A DNA stretch of 64,000 bases, from the NCBI RefSeq assembly GCF_900100185.1, contig NZ_FNEN01000004.1, positions 62,001-126,000 on the forward strand. Reading direction: 5' to 3'. Below are positions 34,601 through 45,344 of this stretch, one piece after another. Under the pieces are notes generated by a model, which saw only the letters and a program-made list of their open reading frames with translations, was not told the origin of the DNA and did no database searches. Made by a program: the position numbers and the translations under genes. This DNA is from Natribacillus halophilus (lineage in GTDB: Bacteria > Bacillota > Bacilli > Bacillales > Marinococcaceae). How positions within the stretch are numbered: position 1 is the stretch's first letter; each line of letters starts with the position of its first letter.

Positions 34601-34885
34601 ATGTATGAGCCACGTCAAGGTTTGGTCATTTGGTTCCAAAACGTAAAGCATATACGGCAACTTCGCACATATGGACATCTTCAGTATGTATCCGAGAAAA
34701 TGAAGTACGCGATCCTTTATTGTAATCAGCGCGAGGCTGAGCACTTAAGCGAAAGTATCAAACGTCTGTCATTTGTGACGGATGTCGAATATTCGAAGCG
34801 CCCGCAATTGGATACGAACTTTCAAAAAGAAGAGAAGGAACCTGGGACAACCCGTCGCGGGCGCAGCGACAAAGTTCATGCATAG
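34601..34885 (+). CDS. ylbG: UPF0298 family protein YlbG
   Basis: 94-residue protein of the UPF0298 (YlbG) family: RQGLVIWFQNVKHIRQLRTYGHL, then KMKYAILYCNQREAEH. It has an alpha/beta ferredoxin-like pattern and no catalytic motif; function unknown. The C-terminal 20 residues are charged and look disordered. ATG 34601 follows GGAGAGGG. In B. subtilis ylbG also stands directly before ylbH. Confidence 0.88.
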   Translation: MYEPRQGLVIWFQNVKHIRQLRTYGHLQYVSEKMKYAILYCNQREAEHLSESIKRLSFVTDVEYSKRPQLDTNFQKEEKEPGTTRRGRSDKVHA

Positions 34886-34894
34886 GTTCATTTA

Positions 34895-34924
34895 CGGCTT
34901 GGCGCTCTTTCACGCCAAGCCTTT
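34895..34924 (+). terminator. Probable terminator of ylbG
   Basis: GGCTTGGCG pairs with CGCCAAGCC, followed by only three T, so efficiency is uncertain. Confidence 0.6.
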
Positions 34925-34939
34925 ACGTTTGCGACAAAA

Positions 34940-35080
34940 TAAAAACCGCGTACCGTCCCGGTACGCGGCGCCTGTTGTAAACATTACAGGCAATGGGAGA
35001 GGAGAAACCGGAGGAAGCGCTTATGGGGAAATGTAAGCGTTCTCCGCGGTTATCTTGCAACATGGGATCATGTTGCTATT
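34940..35080 (+). ncRNA. ylbH-leader-like structured RNA
   Basis: A run of four stem-loops upstream of rsmD (ylbH): CCGCGTACCG with CGGTACGCGG; CCTGT with ACAGG; a long one in which AACC, GGAG and CGCTTA pair with TAAGCG, CTCC and GGTT; and GCAACATG with CATGTTGC around GGAT. A conserved ylbH leader motif at this place is known from comparative work in Bacillus; position and architecture agree, but I cannot run the covariance model. A repeat copy has been placed between this RNA and the gene. Confidence 0.55.
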
Positions 35081-35122
35081 CCTAGTCTAGCCCGCTAAGA
35101 TGGTAAATATACACAAGCGATA

Positions 35123-35194
35123 AAGAAAACTTGGCTTATCGCCAAGCCTTTAAGGCGATAAGCCTTAGTTGCACTTATGCATGATAAGAAAAAG
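35123..35194 (-). repeat. Dispersed two-hairpin repeat, copy 4 (truncated)
   Basis: Reverse orientation: AGAAAACTTGGCTTATCGCC, an inner AAGCCTTTAA, GGCGATAAGCC (a perfect 11-bp stem), then TTAGTTGCACTTATGCA. Hairpin 1 is cut to GATAAGAAAAAG. It lies between the ylbH-leader-like RNA and rsmD. Confidence 0.88.
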
Positions 35195-35285
35195 CGACAT
35201 GATCGACATTTACACCCAACGAAAAGACATCATAACGCATAATGTGATAGGATAGAAGCGCATAAAAAGAAAGGCGGAGCATGTA

Positions 35286-37538
<2,253 letters not shown>

Positions 37539-37572
37539 TTTCTCTCTCCTTCTTAGAAAGCTTGCCTTTCCG

Positions 37573-37635
37573 GAGGTCAGATGTCTGATGCCGGAATGTC
37601 GGATGAAAGAGCTCTGACCTGTGAAATCTGACCTC
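37573..37635. repeat. Inverted repeat between ylbJ and ylbK
   Basis: GAGGTCAGAT (37573-37582) pairs with ATCTGACCTC (37626-37635). The space between holds further degenerate copies of TCTGA/TCTGACCT. Similar short degenerate blocks occur after bshC and the deacetylase gene. Confidence 0.6.
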
Positions 37636-37721
37636 TGAAACAGCTGGTCCATCATTAATTACAATACGATAGAAAAAACGAATTTAGACCAATGTGTTTA
37701 GCGACCAAGGAGGATATCACT

Positions 37722-38516
37722 GTGAAAGATCGACCGCTTATTGGCCTCGCACTGGGATCCGGGGGTGCGCGTGGCATCGCCCATATTGGCGTTCTTGAAG
37801 TCCTTGAAGAGCAGGGAATTCCGGTTGATTTTATCTCCGGGAGTAGTGTGGGTGCCCTTATTGGCTCGTTATTTGCCGGTGGTCAGTCAGTGGCGGATTT
37901 AAGAAAGATTGCCAGCTTGTTTCGCCGTAAATATTATATTGATTTTACCGTTCCGAAGATGGGATTTGTGACGGGCAAACGCCTGGAAGAACTTTTTTTT
38001 ATGTTGACAAAAGGGGAATCCCTTGAAAATTTACAGACGCCGGTGTCTGTTGTGGCTACTGATTTAAACAGCGGGGAACGGGTGCTTCTTACGGAAGGTT
38101 CAATCGCGAAGGCCGTGCGGGCAAGTGTGTCCATCCCCGGTATTTTCGTCCCTTACCGGTACGGGGATCATTTGCTCGTAGACGGCGGAGTCATTGACCG
38201 CGTCCCTGCGAGCGTCGTTACAGAGATGGGGGCAGACATTGTCCTCGCGGTCGACGTCTCGTATTTTCCCGAGAAGCCGGCCAACGAGACGATTTATGAT
38301 GTTATTATGCATAGCATGGAGATCATGTCCCGCGAGCTTGTGAGGGCCAAACAGATTAACGCCGACATCCTTATGGAACCGATCGGAGAGGAACGTAATG
38401 CGATCGTCTTCGAGGACGCGGAGGCGTTGGTGCAACAAGGGCGGGAAGAAGCCGAGCGTGTATTACCGCGTATCCTGGAAAAAATAGAGGCATGGAAGGG
38501 GAGAGATCATGAGTGA
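37722..38516 (+). CDS. ylbK: Patatin-like phospholipase YlbK
   Basis: 264-residue Ser-Asp dyad hydrolase of the patatin/RssA family. Oxyanion loop GSGGARG near residue 12, nucleophile Ser in GSSVGAL near residue 39, and catalytic Asp in VDGGVIDR near 155. No signal peptide is seen, so it is likely cytoplasmic or membrane-associated. GTG 37722 follows GGAGG by 8 bases; the upstream ATG frame lacks a ribosome site. It overlaps ylbL by 8 bases. Confidence 0.9.
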   Translation: MKDRPLIGLALGSGGARGIAHIGVLEVLEEQGIPVDFISGSSVGALIGSLFAGGQSVADLRKIASLFRRKYYIDFTVPKMGFVTGKRLEELFFMLTKGESLENLQTPVSVVATDLNSGERVLLTEGSIAKAVRASVSIPGIFVPYRYGDHLLVDGGVIDRVPASVVTEMGADIVLAVDVSYFPEKPANETIYDVIMHSMEIMSRELVRAKQINADILMEPIGEERNAIVFEDAEALVQQGREEAERVLPRILEKIEAWKGRDHE

Positions 38517-39555
38517 AGAAAAAAAGAGATGGCGCCTTTCGCGAACATGGATCCTCATAGGGATCGTCATCGTGTTGTTACTGATCTATCAGATACCCAT
38601 GCCCTATTATTATTCTCAACCCGGAGATGCCACAGGTTTAAATGATTTCATTACGGTTGAAGACGGGACCGGTGAAGAAGGGGAGTTTTACTTGACGACG
38701 ATTCACCAAAGCCAGGCGAATCTTATTTTATACGCATGGTCATTTCTGAGTCCTTATCGGACGTTAACGCCAGTGGATGCGATTCGTATGGAAGGGGAAA
38801 CCGATGAAGACTATCAAAACAGGCAAATGCATTCCATGCGACAATCGCAGGATGCAGCCAAAGTCTCCGCCTACGAGGCGGCAGGTGCTGAAGTACAGGA
38901 AAACGGGGTGCTGGTCACACAATTCGTGGATGACATGGGAGCAAATGAGGTGCTGGATTCCGGGGATGTCATTACGGCTGTGGACGGCGAGGATATTGGC
39001 AATATCACGGAGTTGAATGAGACGATCGCGGACAAGGAAGATGGTGAAGATGCCGCCCTCACGATCAATCGTGAAGGAGAAGTAATGGATGTCGACGTGG
39101 AAGTCGTCGCGTTCCCGGAAACGATGGATCACGGCGGGAGTCCGCCGGTTGGTCTCGGCATCGAGTACCCTGTCAACCAGCGAGATTTCATCCCCGAGGT
39201 TACGGTCGATGCCGGTGAGATCGGCGGTCCGTCAGCGGGTCTTATGTTTTCACTGGAGATCTATAATCAACTTATAGACGATGACTTGACGAATGGTTTG
39301 GACATCGCCGGAACCGGATCGATCGATGAAGAAGGCAATGTCGGGCGTATCGGCGGGGTGGGTCAGAAGGTCGTGGCCTCGGATAACGCCGATATTGACG
39401 TTTTTTTTGCACCGCAGGACACCGGCTTAACGGACACGTCTGATTATGAACTCGCGATCGAAACAGCTGAAGACATTGGCACCTCGATGGAAATCGTTCC
39501 GGTTCTGGAACTTCGGGATGCCGTTGACTTTCTGGAGCAGGCGCAGGAAACTTAA
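38509..39555 (+). CDS. ylbL: PDZ / Lon-type serine protease YlbL
   Basis: 348-residue membrane-anchored protease of the SepM/YlbL group. One N-terminal helix (about 13-30), a PDZ domain (about 130-205; VLDSGDVITAVDG), and a C-terminal S16 Lon-like domain with catalytic Ser in GGPSAGL (near residue 245) and the dyad Lys in GGVGQKV (near 287). The protease domain is expected outside the membrane. In B. subtilis YlbL is linked to degradation of the SOS cell-division inhibitor YneA. It overlaps ylbK and, at the 3' end, the convergent tmcAL by 4 bases. Confidence 0.93.
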   Translation: MSEEKKRWRLSRTWILIGIVIVLLLIYQIPMPYYYSQPGDATGLNDFITVEDGTGEEGEFYLTTIHQSQANLILYAWSFLSPYRTLTPVDAIRMEGETDEDYQNRQMHSMRQSQDAAKVSAYEAAGAEVQENGVLVTQFVDDMGANEVLDSGDVITAVDGEDIGNITELNETIADKEDGEDAALTINREGEVMDVDVEVVAFPETMDHGGSPPVGLGIEYPVNQRDFIPEVTVDAGEIGGPSAGLMFSLEIYNQLIDDDLTNGLDIAGTGSIDEEGNVGRIGGVGQKVVASDNADIDVFFAPQDTGLTDTSDYELAIETAEDIGTSMEIVPVLELRDAVDFLEQAQET

Positions 39556-40778
39556 TCGGGGTAAACCGGTGGTTGTGTATATTCTTCCTTCCACTTATCC
39601 ACGCGTTCGGAACCGTTCAAAATCGCATAATAGGCACGGGCTGCTCGTTCGTCCAACCATTGTTGGGCGTTTTTGTTCTGGGGCGGTCGGTGATACAACG
39701 AAAGGGGGGTATGTTTTTTAATCCGGTTTAAGTATGCTCGTCCGGATTCACTGAAACCGAGAATGCGGACGGAGCGCGGACGTGCCGGGACGCCCAGTGC
39801 TTCGTCGATATCGGTTTTGGCCGTACCGGTAAGTATGTGTGTGCTCAAGCGCTGCAGGCGCGTCCACGTGTAACGTTTCGTTTTGGCCGCGTGCATAAAA
39901 TCATGAAAGGTTGGTTGGGTGAGTGCGGTTTTAATCAGGCGATTTTCAAGCCCTTCTTCGGCTTCATAGATTCGGGAGAGGGCCTCGGCCGAACGGGTAC
40001 TTAACAGCAGCTGCAAATACGGATAATAAGCTTCCCATTCGTGCATGGGCTGGTCTTGGACGTAGAAGCGGTTAATCATTTCATACACTTGTTCCGGCAC
40101 GTAAGGGCGAATGATCGCTGCATCCCCGCTCTCGGAGAGCATTTTCCGAATCGCGGTGGCGCTCGCGATCGATTGGTCCGGGGGCAAGGTGTCATCATGA
40201 TAGGCAGCGCTGATGCGCGGGATGGTTTGCGACGCGATCCTGGCTCCCAATTGCCGGGAAGCAGCCTTGACATAATGGTAGCCGAGGATATTGTTCGGCT
40301 GGGATAGATCCGGCAGATGAGCCGGCGGGTTTAAGTCGAAAAAGGCCCGTGCCTGCGCGGACGGATAGGAAATGCCGCTTTTGACATGGGCGCGCACCTT
40401 CTCCTGCAAACACTGTGTGTTTTCGTGCATAAATGTATCAAGTTCATGGAAATCATCAATATGACCCGCTTCACTGCCAAAATAAAATTCATCCGCGAAC
40501 AAATCATCAAGGATAGAGACGCCGCCCCTGGCGAACCAGTGGGCGTGTTGGGTTGAATAGGCATACGGCAGTTCAACGACGAGGTCTGCGCCTACGGAGA
40601 GGGCCATTTCCGTACGCACACGACGGGAGAAGGCCGCGGGTTCGCCCCGTTGTAAAAAATAGCCGCTCATGACACAGATGACGATATCAGCTCCGGAAAC
40701 ATCCCTTGAAGCTCGGAGGTGATAGGCATGGCCATTATGTAAAGGGTTGTATTCGACGATGAGACCGATGGCTTTCAT
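39552..40778 (-). CDS. tmcAL: tRNA(Met) cytidine acetate ligase TmcAL (YlbM)
   Basis: 408-residue enzyme that makes N4-acetylcytidine at the wobble base of elongator tRNA-Met from acetate and ATP. N-terminal VEYNPLHNGHAYHL with the HNGH nucleotidyl-transferase motif, a CVMSGYFLQRGEPA segment and an SATAIRKML segment near residue 180. ATG 40778 is chosen because GGAG lies 10 bases upstream. Convergent with ylbL, as in B. subtilis. Upstream lies a 417-base gap with a 52-bp repeat pair. Confidence 0.95.
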   Translation of the reverse strand: MKAIGLIVEYNPLHNGHAYHLRASRDVSGADIVICVMSGYFLQRGEPAAFSRRVRTEMALSVGADLVVELPYAYSTQHAHWFARGGVSILDDLFADEFYFGSEAGHIDDFHELDTFMHENTQCLQEKVRAHVKSGISYPSAQARAFFDLNPPAHLPDLSQPNNILGYHYVKAASRQLGARIASQTIPRISAAYHDDTLPPDQSIASATAIRKMLSESGDAAIIRPYVPEQVYEMINRFYVQDQPMHEWEAYYPYLQLLLSTRSAEALSRIYEAEEGLENRLIKTALTQPTFHDFMHAAKTKRYTWTRLQRLSTHILTGTAKTDIDEALGVPARPRSVRILGFSESGRAYLNRIKKHTPLSLYHRPPQNKNAQQWLDERAARAYYAILNGSERVDKWKEEYTQPPVYPD

Positions 40779-40916
40779 GGTTAATGCGCTCCAAAACGTC
40801 GTTGCGGGCGAAAAAAGCACGCAACGGTCTGGTTTTCTCCTTGTTATTAAGTGTAATTTTTTCGTTTACGACGTGTCACAGTAAAAGGATAATCATATGA
40901 GATGCCGCCCTGCGCT

Positions 40917-41020
40917 CAGTCATACCCCAAAAGCGGCTATCGGTATCGCGCGAGGTATGAAAATCGGTCAGTCATACCCCAAAAGCGGGTATCGGTAGCA
41001 CGAGAGGTACAAAAATCGCA
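40917..41020. repeat. 52-bp-period repeat pair, locus 4
   Basis: Units 40917-40968 and 40969-41020 both begin CAGTCATACCCCAAAAGCGG and differ at fewer than ten positions. In unit 1 CATACC and GGTATG form inverted ends. The pair is related to the one at 13.0 kb, in opposite orientation. It lies between the divergent genes tmcAL and ylbN. Confidence 0.88.
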
Positions 41021-41138
41021 CGGTCGTTTCCAAATCAGGGAGTTACCTCCCACTTCCCACATCTAGCATTGCCGAGCGTCTGTATGTTAGAATGTCCTGA
41101 GATCACGCATACCCCCAGTATAATGGAATAAATTTGTA

Positions 41139-41168
41139 TTGACAAATCTTGAGTATGACAGCTATAAT
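41139..41168 (+). promoter_or_regulatory. Sigma-A promoter of ylbN-rpmF
   Basis: Consensus TTGACA (41139-41144), 18 bases, consensus TATAAT (41163-41168). The start codon follows 28 bases later. Confidence 0.85.
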
Positions 41169-41195
41169 AACTTTTGTTGTCTAGAGGTGAGACGA

Positions 41196-41720
41196 TTGCG
41201 CTGGACGATACAACAACTTTTGGCCAGCACTGCAAATGGCATTGACATCGATCGCTATATTGATGTGAGCGAGCTTGTAGAACGTGATAAAGAATTAATG
41301 GCCATATCAGAAGCACATGTTACAGGCGGTGTTGATGTTGAGCGGGAGATGGCTCATTTTCATATGACTGTCCGGGGCACCATGACGCTGCCGGATTCAA
41401 ACACACTCGCGGAAACCGCCGTTCCTTTTGATATAGAAATAACCGAAAGCTTCCGCCTTGATGGCCAGGAAGTCCCTGACGAGGATGAAACGATGCACGA
41501 GCCGGAGAACGGTTATGTCGATCTTCTCCCCTATATCAAGGAGCATATTTTACTGGCGATTCCCATGCGAGTAAGAAACCCGGATGAGGAAGGTCCGGCG
41601 CCGCAATCCGGAACCGATTGGCACGTGATCAGCGAGGAAGAACCATCGGAAACAGAAGAAAAGGTGGACCCTCGGCTGGCCGATTTGGCTAAATTCTTTA
41701 ATGATAAGGAACCGTTATAA
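41196..41720 (+). CDS. ylbN: YceD/DUF177 family protein YlbN
   Basis: 174-residue protein of the YceD (DUF177) family, which almost always precedes rpmF in bacteria and is implicated in 23S rRNA or ribosome accumulation. It opens LRWTIQQLL, contains a [10 protein letters not shown] strand region and the late [18 protein letters not shown] helix. The usual CxxC pair of this family is not present (the central region reads RGTMTLP). TTG 41196 is chosen because GAGGTGA lies 5 to 6 bases upstream and a consensus promoter is correctly placed. The rpmF gene follows after 14 bases. Confidence 0.9.
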   Translation: MRWTIQQLLASTANGIDIDRYIDVSELVERDKELMAISEAHVTGGVDVEREMAHFHMTVRGTMTLPDSNTLAETAVPFDIEITESFRLDGQEVPDEDETMHEPENGYVDLLPYIKEHILLAIPMRVRNPDEEGPAPQSGTDWHVISEEEPSETEEKVDPRLADLAKFFNDKEPL

Positions 41721-41734
41721 GGAGGTGGCAAGAG

Positions 41735-41914
41735 ATGGCCGTACCAAAAAGACGTACATCTAAAACAGTAAAAAGACAACGGCGAACGCATTTCAAACTT
41801 GCTGTACCGGGGATGGTTAAATGCCCGGAATGCGGGGAGTTGAAACGTTCCCACCGCGTTTGTAAAGCATGCGGAACTTATAAAGGTGAAGAAGTGACCG
41901 AACCGAAAGATTAA
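41735..41914 (+). CDS. rpmF: 50S ribosomal protein L32
   Basis: 59-residue ribosomal protein beginning [20 protein letters not shown]. It keeps the zinc-binding Cys pairs CPEC (residues 30-33) and CKAC (43-46), so it is the zinc-containing (C+) form. ATG 41735 follows a perfect GGAGG by about 9 bases. Cotranscribed with ylbN. Length is normal for the family. Confidence 0.97.
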   Translation: MAVPKRRTSKTVKRQRRTHFKLAVPGMVKCPECGELKRSHRVCKACGTYKGEEVTEPKD

Positions 41915-41923
41915 TGGAGACAT

Positions 41924-41955
41924 CCCTCGTTGCTGAGTAACGGGGGTTTTTATTT
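41924..41955 (+). terminator. Terminator of ylbN-rpmF
   Basis: CCCTCGTT pairs with AACGGGGG (one G-T pair) followed by TTTTTATTTT. Confidence 0.85.
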
Positions 41956-42115
41956 TATAGAAGCTCTAATAGCCTGCTCTACTTTTTGCGTCCTGTAGGT
42001 GAAATGGCAATCATAGAAGGATAGAAACGTGCATAAACGTACATAATGAGAGATAAAGCCGGTGATGAATTCTATGAAAACCCGTCAACCTATAAAAGAA
42101 TTGGAGGGAAAGGTT

Positions 42116-42640
42116 ATGAGTGCACTCAGGCAGGACGCGTGGAACGAGGAGGAAGATTTAATTTTAGCGGAAGTTGTGCTCAAACATATTCGCGAGGGGT
42201 CGACCCAGCTGAAAGCTTTTGAAGAAGTGGGCCGAAGGCTGGAGCGAACCTCGGCTGCGTGTGGGTTCCGCTGGAATGCAACGATTCGGAAAAAGTATGA
42301 TGAAGCCGTGAAAATGGCGAGGCAACAGAAGAAAAAGACGAGAAGAGAGCCAGAAGACAGTGGTACGGAGGCATCATCTGCCCCATCTACGGGTCAAGCC
42401 TACGCAGAAGCTGACATAGGCTTAGCGGATGTGATTGCGTATTTAAAAGAACTGCAGAAAAAGGAAGATGCCACCTCTTCGCTGCAAACCGCCCTCGCGA
42501 ACGAACGAGAGGAAAAACAAACGCTCGCTTCCCAGGTGGAAACATTGCAACAAGAACTTGAAAGTGTGCGTAACGATTACAAATCTTTTTTATCTTTACT
42601 GGATAAGGCCAGATCCTGGCAGGGGAAGCAAGAGTCTTAA
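42116..42640 (+). CDS. gerR: RsfA-family transcription factor GerR (YlbO)
   Basis: 174-residue DNA-binding protein. The N-terminal Myb/SANT-like domain ([19 protein letters not shown] ... [20 protein letters not shown]) is typical of the RsfA/YlbO group, and the C-terminal half (about 115-170) is a coiled coil ([20 protein letters not shown]). In B. subtilis GerR (YlbO) acts in the mother cell on sigma-E-dependent genes. ATG 42116 follows GGAGGG by 8 bases; an earlier ATG at 42062 lacks a ribosome site. RsfA (YwfN) is the alternative family member, but the position next to rpmF favours YlbO. Confidence 0.87.
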   Translation: MSALRQDAWNEEEDLILAEVVLKHIREGSTQLKAFEEVGRRLERTSAACGFRWNATIRKKYDEAVKMARQQKKKTRREPEDSGTEASSAPSTGQAYAEADIGLADVIAYLKELQKKEDATSSLQTALANEREEKQTLASQVETLQQELESVRNDYKSFLSLLDKARSWQGKQES

Positions 42641-42657
42641 CCTCTCGCTCCTCCTGT

Positions 42658-42695
42658 AATCCCGTTTCCCTTCAACGGTGAACGGGATTATTTAT
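42658..42695 (+). terminator. Terminator of gerR
   Basis: AATCCCGTT pairs with AACGGGATT, with ATTTATT after it. Confidence 0.75.
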
Positions 42696-42825
42696 TGTGC
42701 GTGCAGATTCCTTTTCCTGTCGTCTTATTTTTGCTATGATCAATCGTGATTCAGTCAATGCCCATATATCAAAATAAATATCAAAATCATTCAGCGTTTA
42801 CATATCTGAAGAAAGGTCGGTAAAC

Positions 42826-44448
42826 ATGACGGTAGAATCATTTCCTGTGCAACTGCAGGGGTGGGCGCGTCGTTATGCCCAGGGTGATGAAGGGGTGCGG
42901 GCGTGTTATGATTATCATCCAGCCGGCGACGAAACAGCGCGTTATCGTGAGTTGCAGACGCGCGATTTTGATCGTGAAGCTTTACGACAAGCCCTGTATC
43001 AATACCACCAAACATATGAAAATCATGATTTGGCGCTCGAACAAATCGATAAGCTTCAGGACGGACGCAGTGTCGTCGTTGTCGGCGGCCAACAGGCCGG
43101 TTTGTTAACGGGGCCTATTTATACCATCTCCAAGGCTTTGACGGTTCTATTAAAGGCCAAGGAAGCAGAAGCCACCCTGGATGTACCCGTCATTCCGATG
43201 TTTTGGATCGCCGGTGAAGACCATGATTGGGATGAAGTGAACCACATTTACATTCACGGTCATGACGGAACGGTAAAAAAAGTCAAATACGAAGGAGAGA
43301 CAAAAACGGGCGCCCCTGTTTCTGAGCAGCCGATCGACATGGAAGCGATGCGCCGCTGGTTACAAAAAATCTTTCTCGAATACAGGGAAACGCCCTATTC
43401 ATACGACCTTTATCGAAAGCTCGAATCCTTTGCGCAAAAATCGGCCACCATTTCCGATTTTTTTGCCGAAGTGATGCTTTGGCTCTTCCGAAAACAGGGA
43501 CTCGTACTCATCGATCCCCAACAACCGGCGTTTCGGCGACTGATGACCCAATCGTGGACAGAATTGCTCGAGGACAATGAACGCGTGCGCCAGGCATTCG
43601 CTGTCGGGAAAGAAAGTGTTGAAGCCGAAAACGATGGTGAAGCGTTCATAGAAACGACGCGTGATAACGCTCATTTATTTTACAGTGTGGACGGGCGGCG
43701 AGAAAAAATGATCGCCCATGAGGATGGAGGGTTATCGCTTCAGAATGGCCAATATAAAATGTCGCGCACGGATTGGTCCCGGGAAGCGAGGAAACATCCG
43801 GAAAAGTTCAGTTCGAACGTGTTTACACGCCCTTATATACAGGAAAGATTATTACCGGTCTTAACCTTTATTGCCGGCCCGGGGGAAGCGGCTTACTGGG
43901 CGATGGTAGGCCCGCTGTTCCATCAGTTTAGACGCTTCGTCCCCCCTGTCAGCCTTCGCATGCAGCAGACGTATGTCGACCGCACGAGCGAAAAAACTTT
44001 GGACGTGGAGGCTTTATCGGCTGAAGATGTAACGACGGAAGGTACGTCTGCCCATATTCATGACCTGAAGGAAAACAATCGCCGTTGGGATACGGACGAT
44101 TTATTTCGGCAAAGCCTGGCTCTCGCGGGTGAAGGCCACCAAACGCTCGCGAAAGCTTTGGAGACGCTGGCACCGAGCGAAGAAAGGTTTGCCGATAAAA
44201 ATTATCAACGCCTTGAGCAAGTATTAAAGGAGCTGCAGCTTCGCATCGAGCGAAAGCAAATGGAGAACATCCAGCCGCGCGTCGAGAAACTGGAGCAGCT
44301 GCAAAAGCGTCTTTGTCCCCACGAAAAACTACAGGAACGGGTGCTCAATATCGTCCAGCTCCTCAATGAATACGGCGAAGAACGCGTGCTCACAATGTTT
44401 GCGCAACTGGAACTGGAAATGCTACGCCACCAGTTTATCTATTTATAG
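42826..44448 (+). CDS. bshC: Bacillithiol synthesis cysteine ligase BshC
   Basis: 540-residue enzyme proposed to add cysteine to GlcN-malate in bacillithiol synthesis, a thiol redox buffer. Recognised by VVGGQQAGLLTGPIYTISKALTVL-type sequence near residue 87, FWIAGEDHDWDEVNH near 125, and a late coiled-coil region (ERKQMENIQPRVEKLEQLQK) typical of YllA. Normal length. It lies between gerR and mraZ as in B. subtilis; ylbP and panE-like ylbQ are missing from the interval. ATG 42826 follows AAAGGTCGG. Confidence 0.95.
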   Translation: MTVESFPVQLQGWARRYAQGDEGVRACYDYHPAGDETARYRELQTRDFDREALRQALYQYHQTYENHDLALEQIDKLQDGRSVVVVGGQQAGLLTGPIYTISKALTVLLKAKEAEATLDVPVIPMFWIAGEDHDWDEVNHIYIHGHDGTVKKVKYEGETKTGAPVSEQPIDMEAMRRWLQKIFLEYRETPYSYDLYRKLESFAQKSATISDFFAEVMLWLFRKQGLVLIDPQQPAFRRLMTQSWTELLEDNERVRQAFAVGKESVEAENDGEAFIETTRDNAHLFYSVDGRREKMIAHEDGGLSLQNGQYKMSRTDWSREARKHPEKFSSNVFTRPYIQERLLPVLTFIAGPGEAAYWAMVGPLFHQFRRFVPPVSLRMQQTYVDRTSEKTLDVEALSAEDVTTEGTSAHIHDLKENNRRWDTDDLFRQSLALAGEGHQTLAKALETLAPSEERFADKNYQRLEQVLKELQLRIERKQMENIQPRVEKLEQLQKRLCPHEKLQERVLNIVQLLNEYGEERVLTMFAQLELEMLRHQFIYL

Positions 44449-44677
44449 TCCGGCTTCCGGTTTCTGACATCCGATATCCGAAATAGACACTTCTCTTCAC
44501 GGTTCATATGCCCGTATCGACAAAGGGTCTGTGGGCGAAGGGACACTCCCCACTAATATGATCATCATTATTACATGTGATCCGACCTGTATGCTTTTCA
44601 TTCGGGAAAGGCACTCTATATCTCCCGGGAAAACGAATAGATGAGTGACATTCACCACTTATAAAAAGAACGAAGAT
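44449..44677. other. bshC-mraZ spacer, unexplained structured stretch
   Basis: About 230 bases with no credible reading frame. It opens with a degenerate block (GGCTTCCGGTTTCTGACATC) related to sequences after other genes. Further on GTGGG pairs with CCCAC, and CATTCG, GGGA and CACTC pair with GAGTG, TCCC and CGAAT-type arms, ending at a strong terminator. It could be an untranslated 3' region or a small RNA. Confidence 0.35.
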
Positions 44678-44717
44678 AGGATGGCCGCTGCAAACATACA
44701 GCGCCATCCTTTTTTTA
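44678..44717 (+). terminator. Strong terminator upstream of mraZ
   Basis: AGGATGGCCGCTG pairs with CAGCGCCATCCT (one bulge) around CAAACATA, followed by eight T. It is 230 bases from the bshC stop. Confidence 0.88.
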
Positions 44718-44832
44718 CTGTGAGTCAAAACAGAATAAAAAAATTAAAAAAGAATACACCGCAAAAATCGCCATTTTTCGCATGTTACACGTCTTTCACC
44801 TCCCGAAGCGCAAAAAAATCCAAAAAACACCC

Positions 44833-44877
44833 GTGGTATAAAGTGGGGGATTGTGGTAAATTGGGGTTACCAAGTGG
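44833..44877 (+). promoter_or_regulatory. Candidate MraZ operator
   Basis: GTGG occurs at 44833, 44843 and 44853, an exact 10-base period, with TTGGGG at 44861 and another GTGG at 44874. MraZ of E. coli binds direct TGGGN repeats with 10-base period upstream of its own gene. The array ends about 20 bases before mraZ. Confidence 0.5.
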
Positions 44878-44896
44878 AAGGGAACGGCGAAAAACC

Positions 44897-45328
44897 ATGT
44901 TCATGGGAGAATACCAACACGCTATTGATGAAAAAGGGAGACTGATTATTCCTTCGAAATTTCGTGAAGAATTGGGCGACCAATTCGTGGTCACGAGAGG
45001 GATGGACCAGTGTGTGTTCGTATACCCGAAATCGGAATGGGAGCAACTGGAACAGAAATTGAAATCGCTGCCCTTCACGAAAAAAGATGCCCGTGCGTTT
45101 ACGCGCTTTTTCTTTTCGGGAGCTGCCGAGGCCACGTTTGATAAACAGGGAAGAGTCAATATCCCTTCTACCCTTCGCCAGCATGCTCAACTGGAAAAGG
45201 ATTGTGTCGTGATCGGTGTTTCCAGGCGCGTGGAGATTTGGAATCAATCGATTTGGGAAGACTATTTCGCAGAATCGCAAAGCTCCTTCAGTGATATTGC
45301 TGAATCGTTGGAAGAACTGGATTTATAG
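44897..45328 (+). CDS. mraZ: Transcriptional regulator MraZ
   Basis: 143-residue protein with two SpoVT-AbrB-like halves: [26 protein letters not shown] and a second [17 protein letters not shown]. First gene of the dcw cluster and its own regulator in other bacteria. ATG 44897 gives the exact family start and length; the frame is open upstream to 44645 but without coding character. Shine-Dalgarno is weak (AAGGGAACGG). Its TAG stop is followed at once by the AAGGGGG site for rsmH. Confidence 0.95.
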   Translation: MFMGEYQHAIDEKGRLIIPSKFREELGDQFVVTRGMDQCVFVYPKSEWEQLEQKLKSLPFTKKDARAFTRFFFSGAAEATFDKQGRVNIPSTLRQHAQLEKDCVVIGVSRRVEIWNQSIWEDYFAESQSSFSDIAESLEELDL

Positions 45329-45344
45329 AAGGGGGTTCACTTTC

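Noticed and set aside
42116-42640. gerR as phage or plasmid-type regulator
   Set aside because: The Myb-like domain and position beside rpmF fit the RsfA/YlbO sporulation family; no mobile-element genes nearby.
44645-44896. N-terminal extension of mraZ to ATG 44645
   Set aside because: The extension runs through a strong terminator and the GTGG repeat array and has no similarity to MraZ; ATG 44897 gives the family length.
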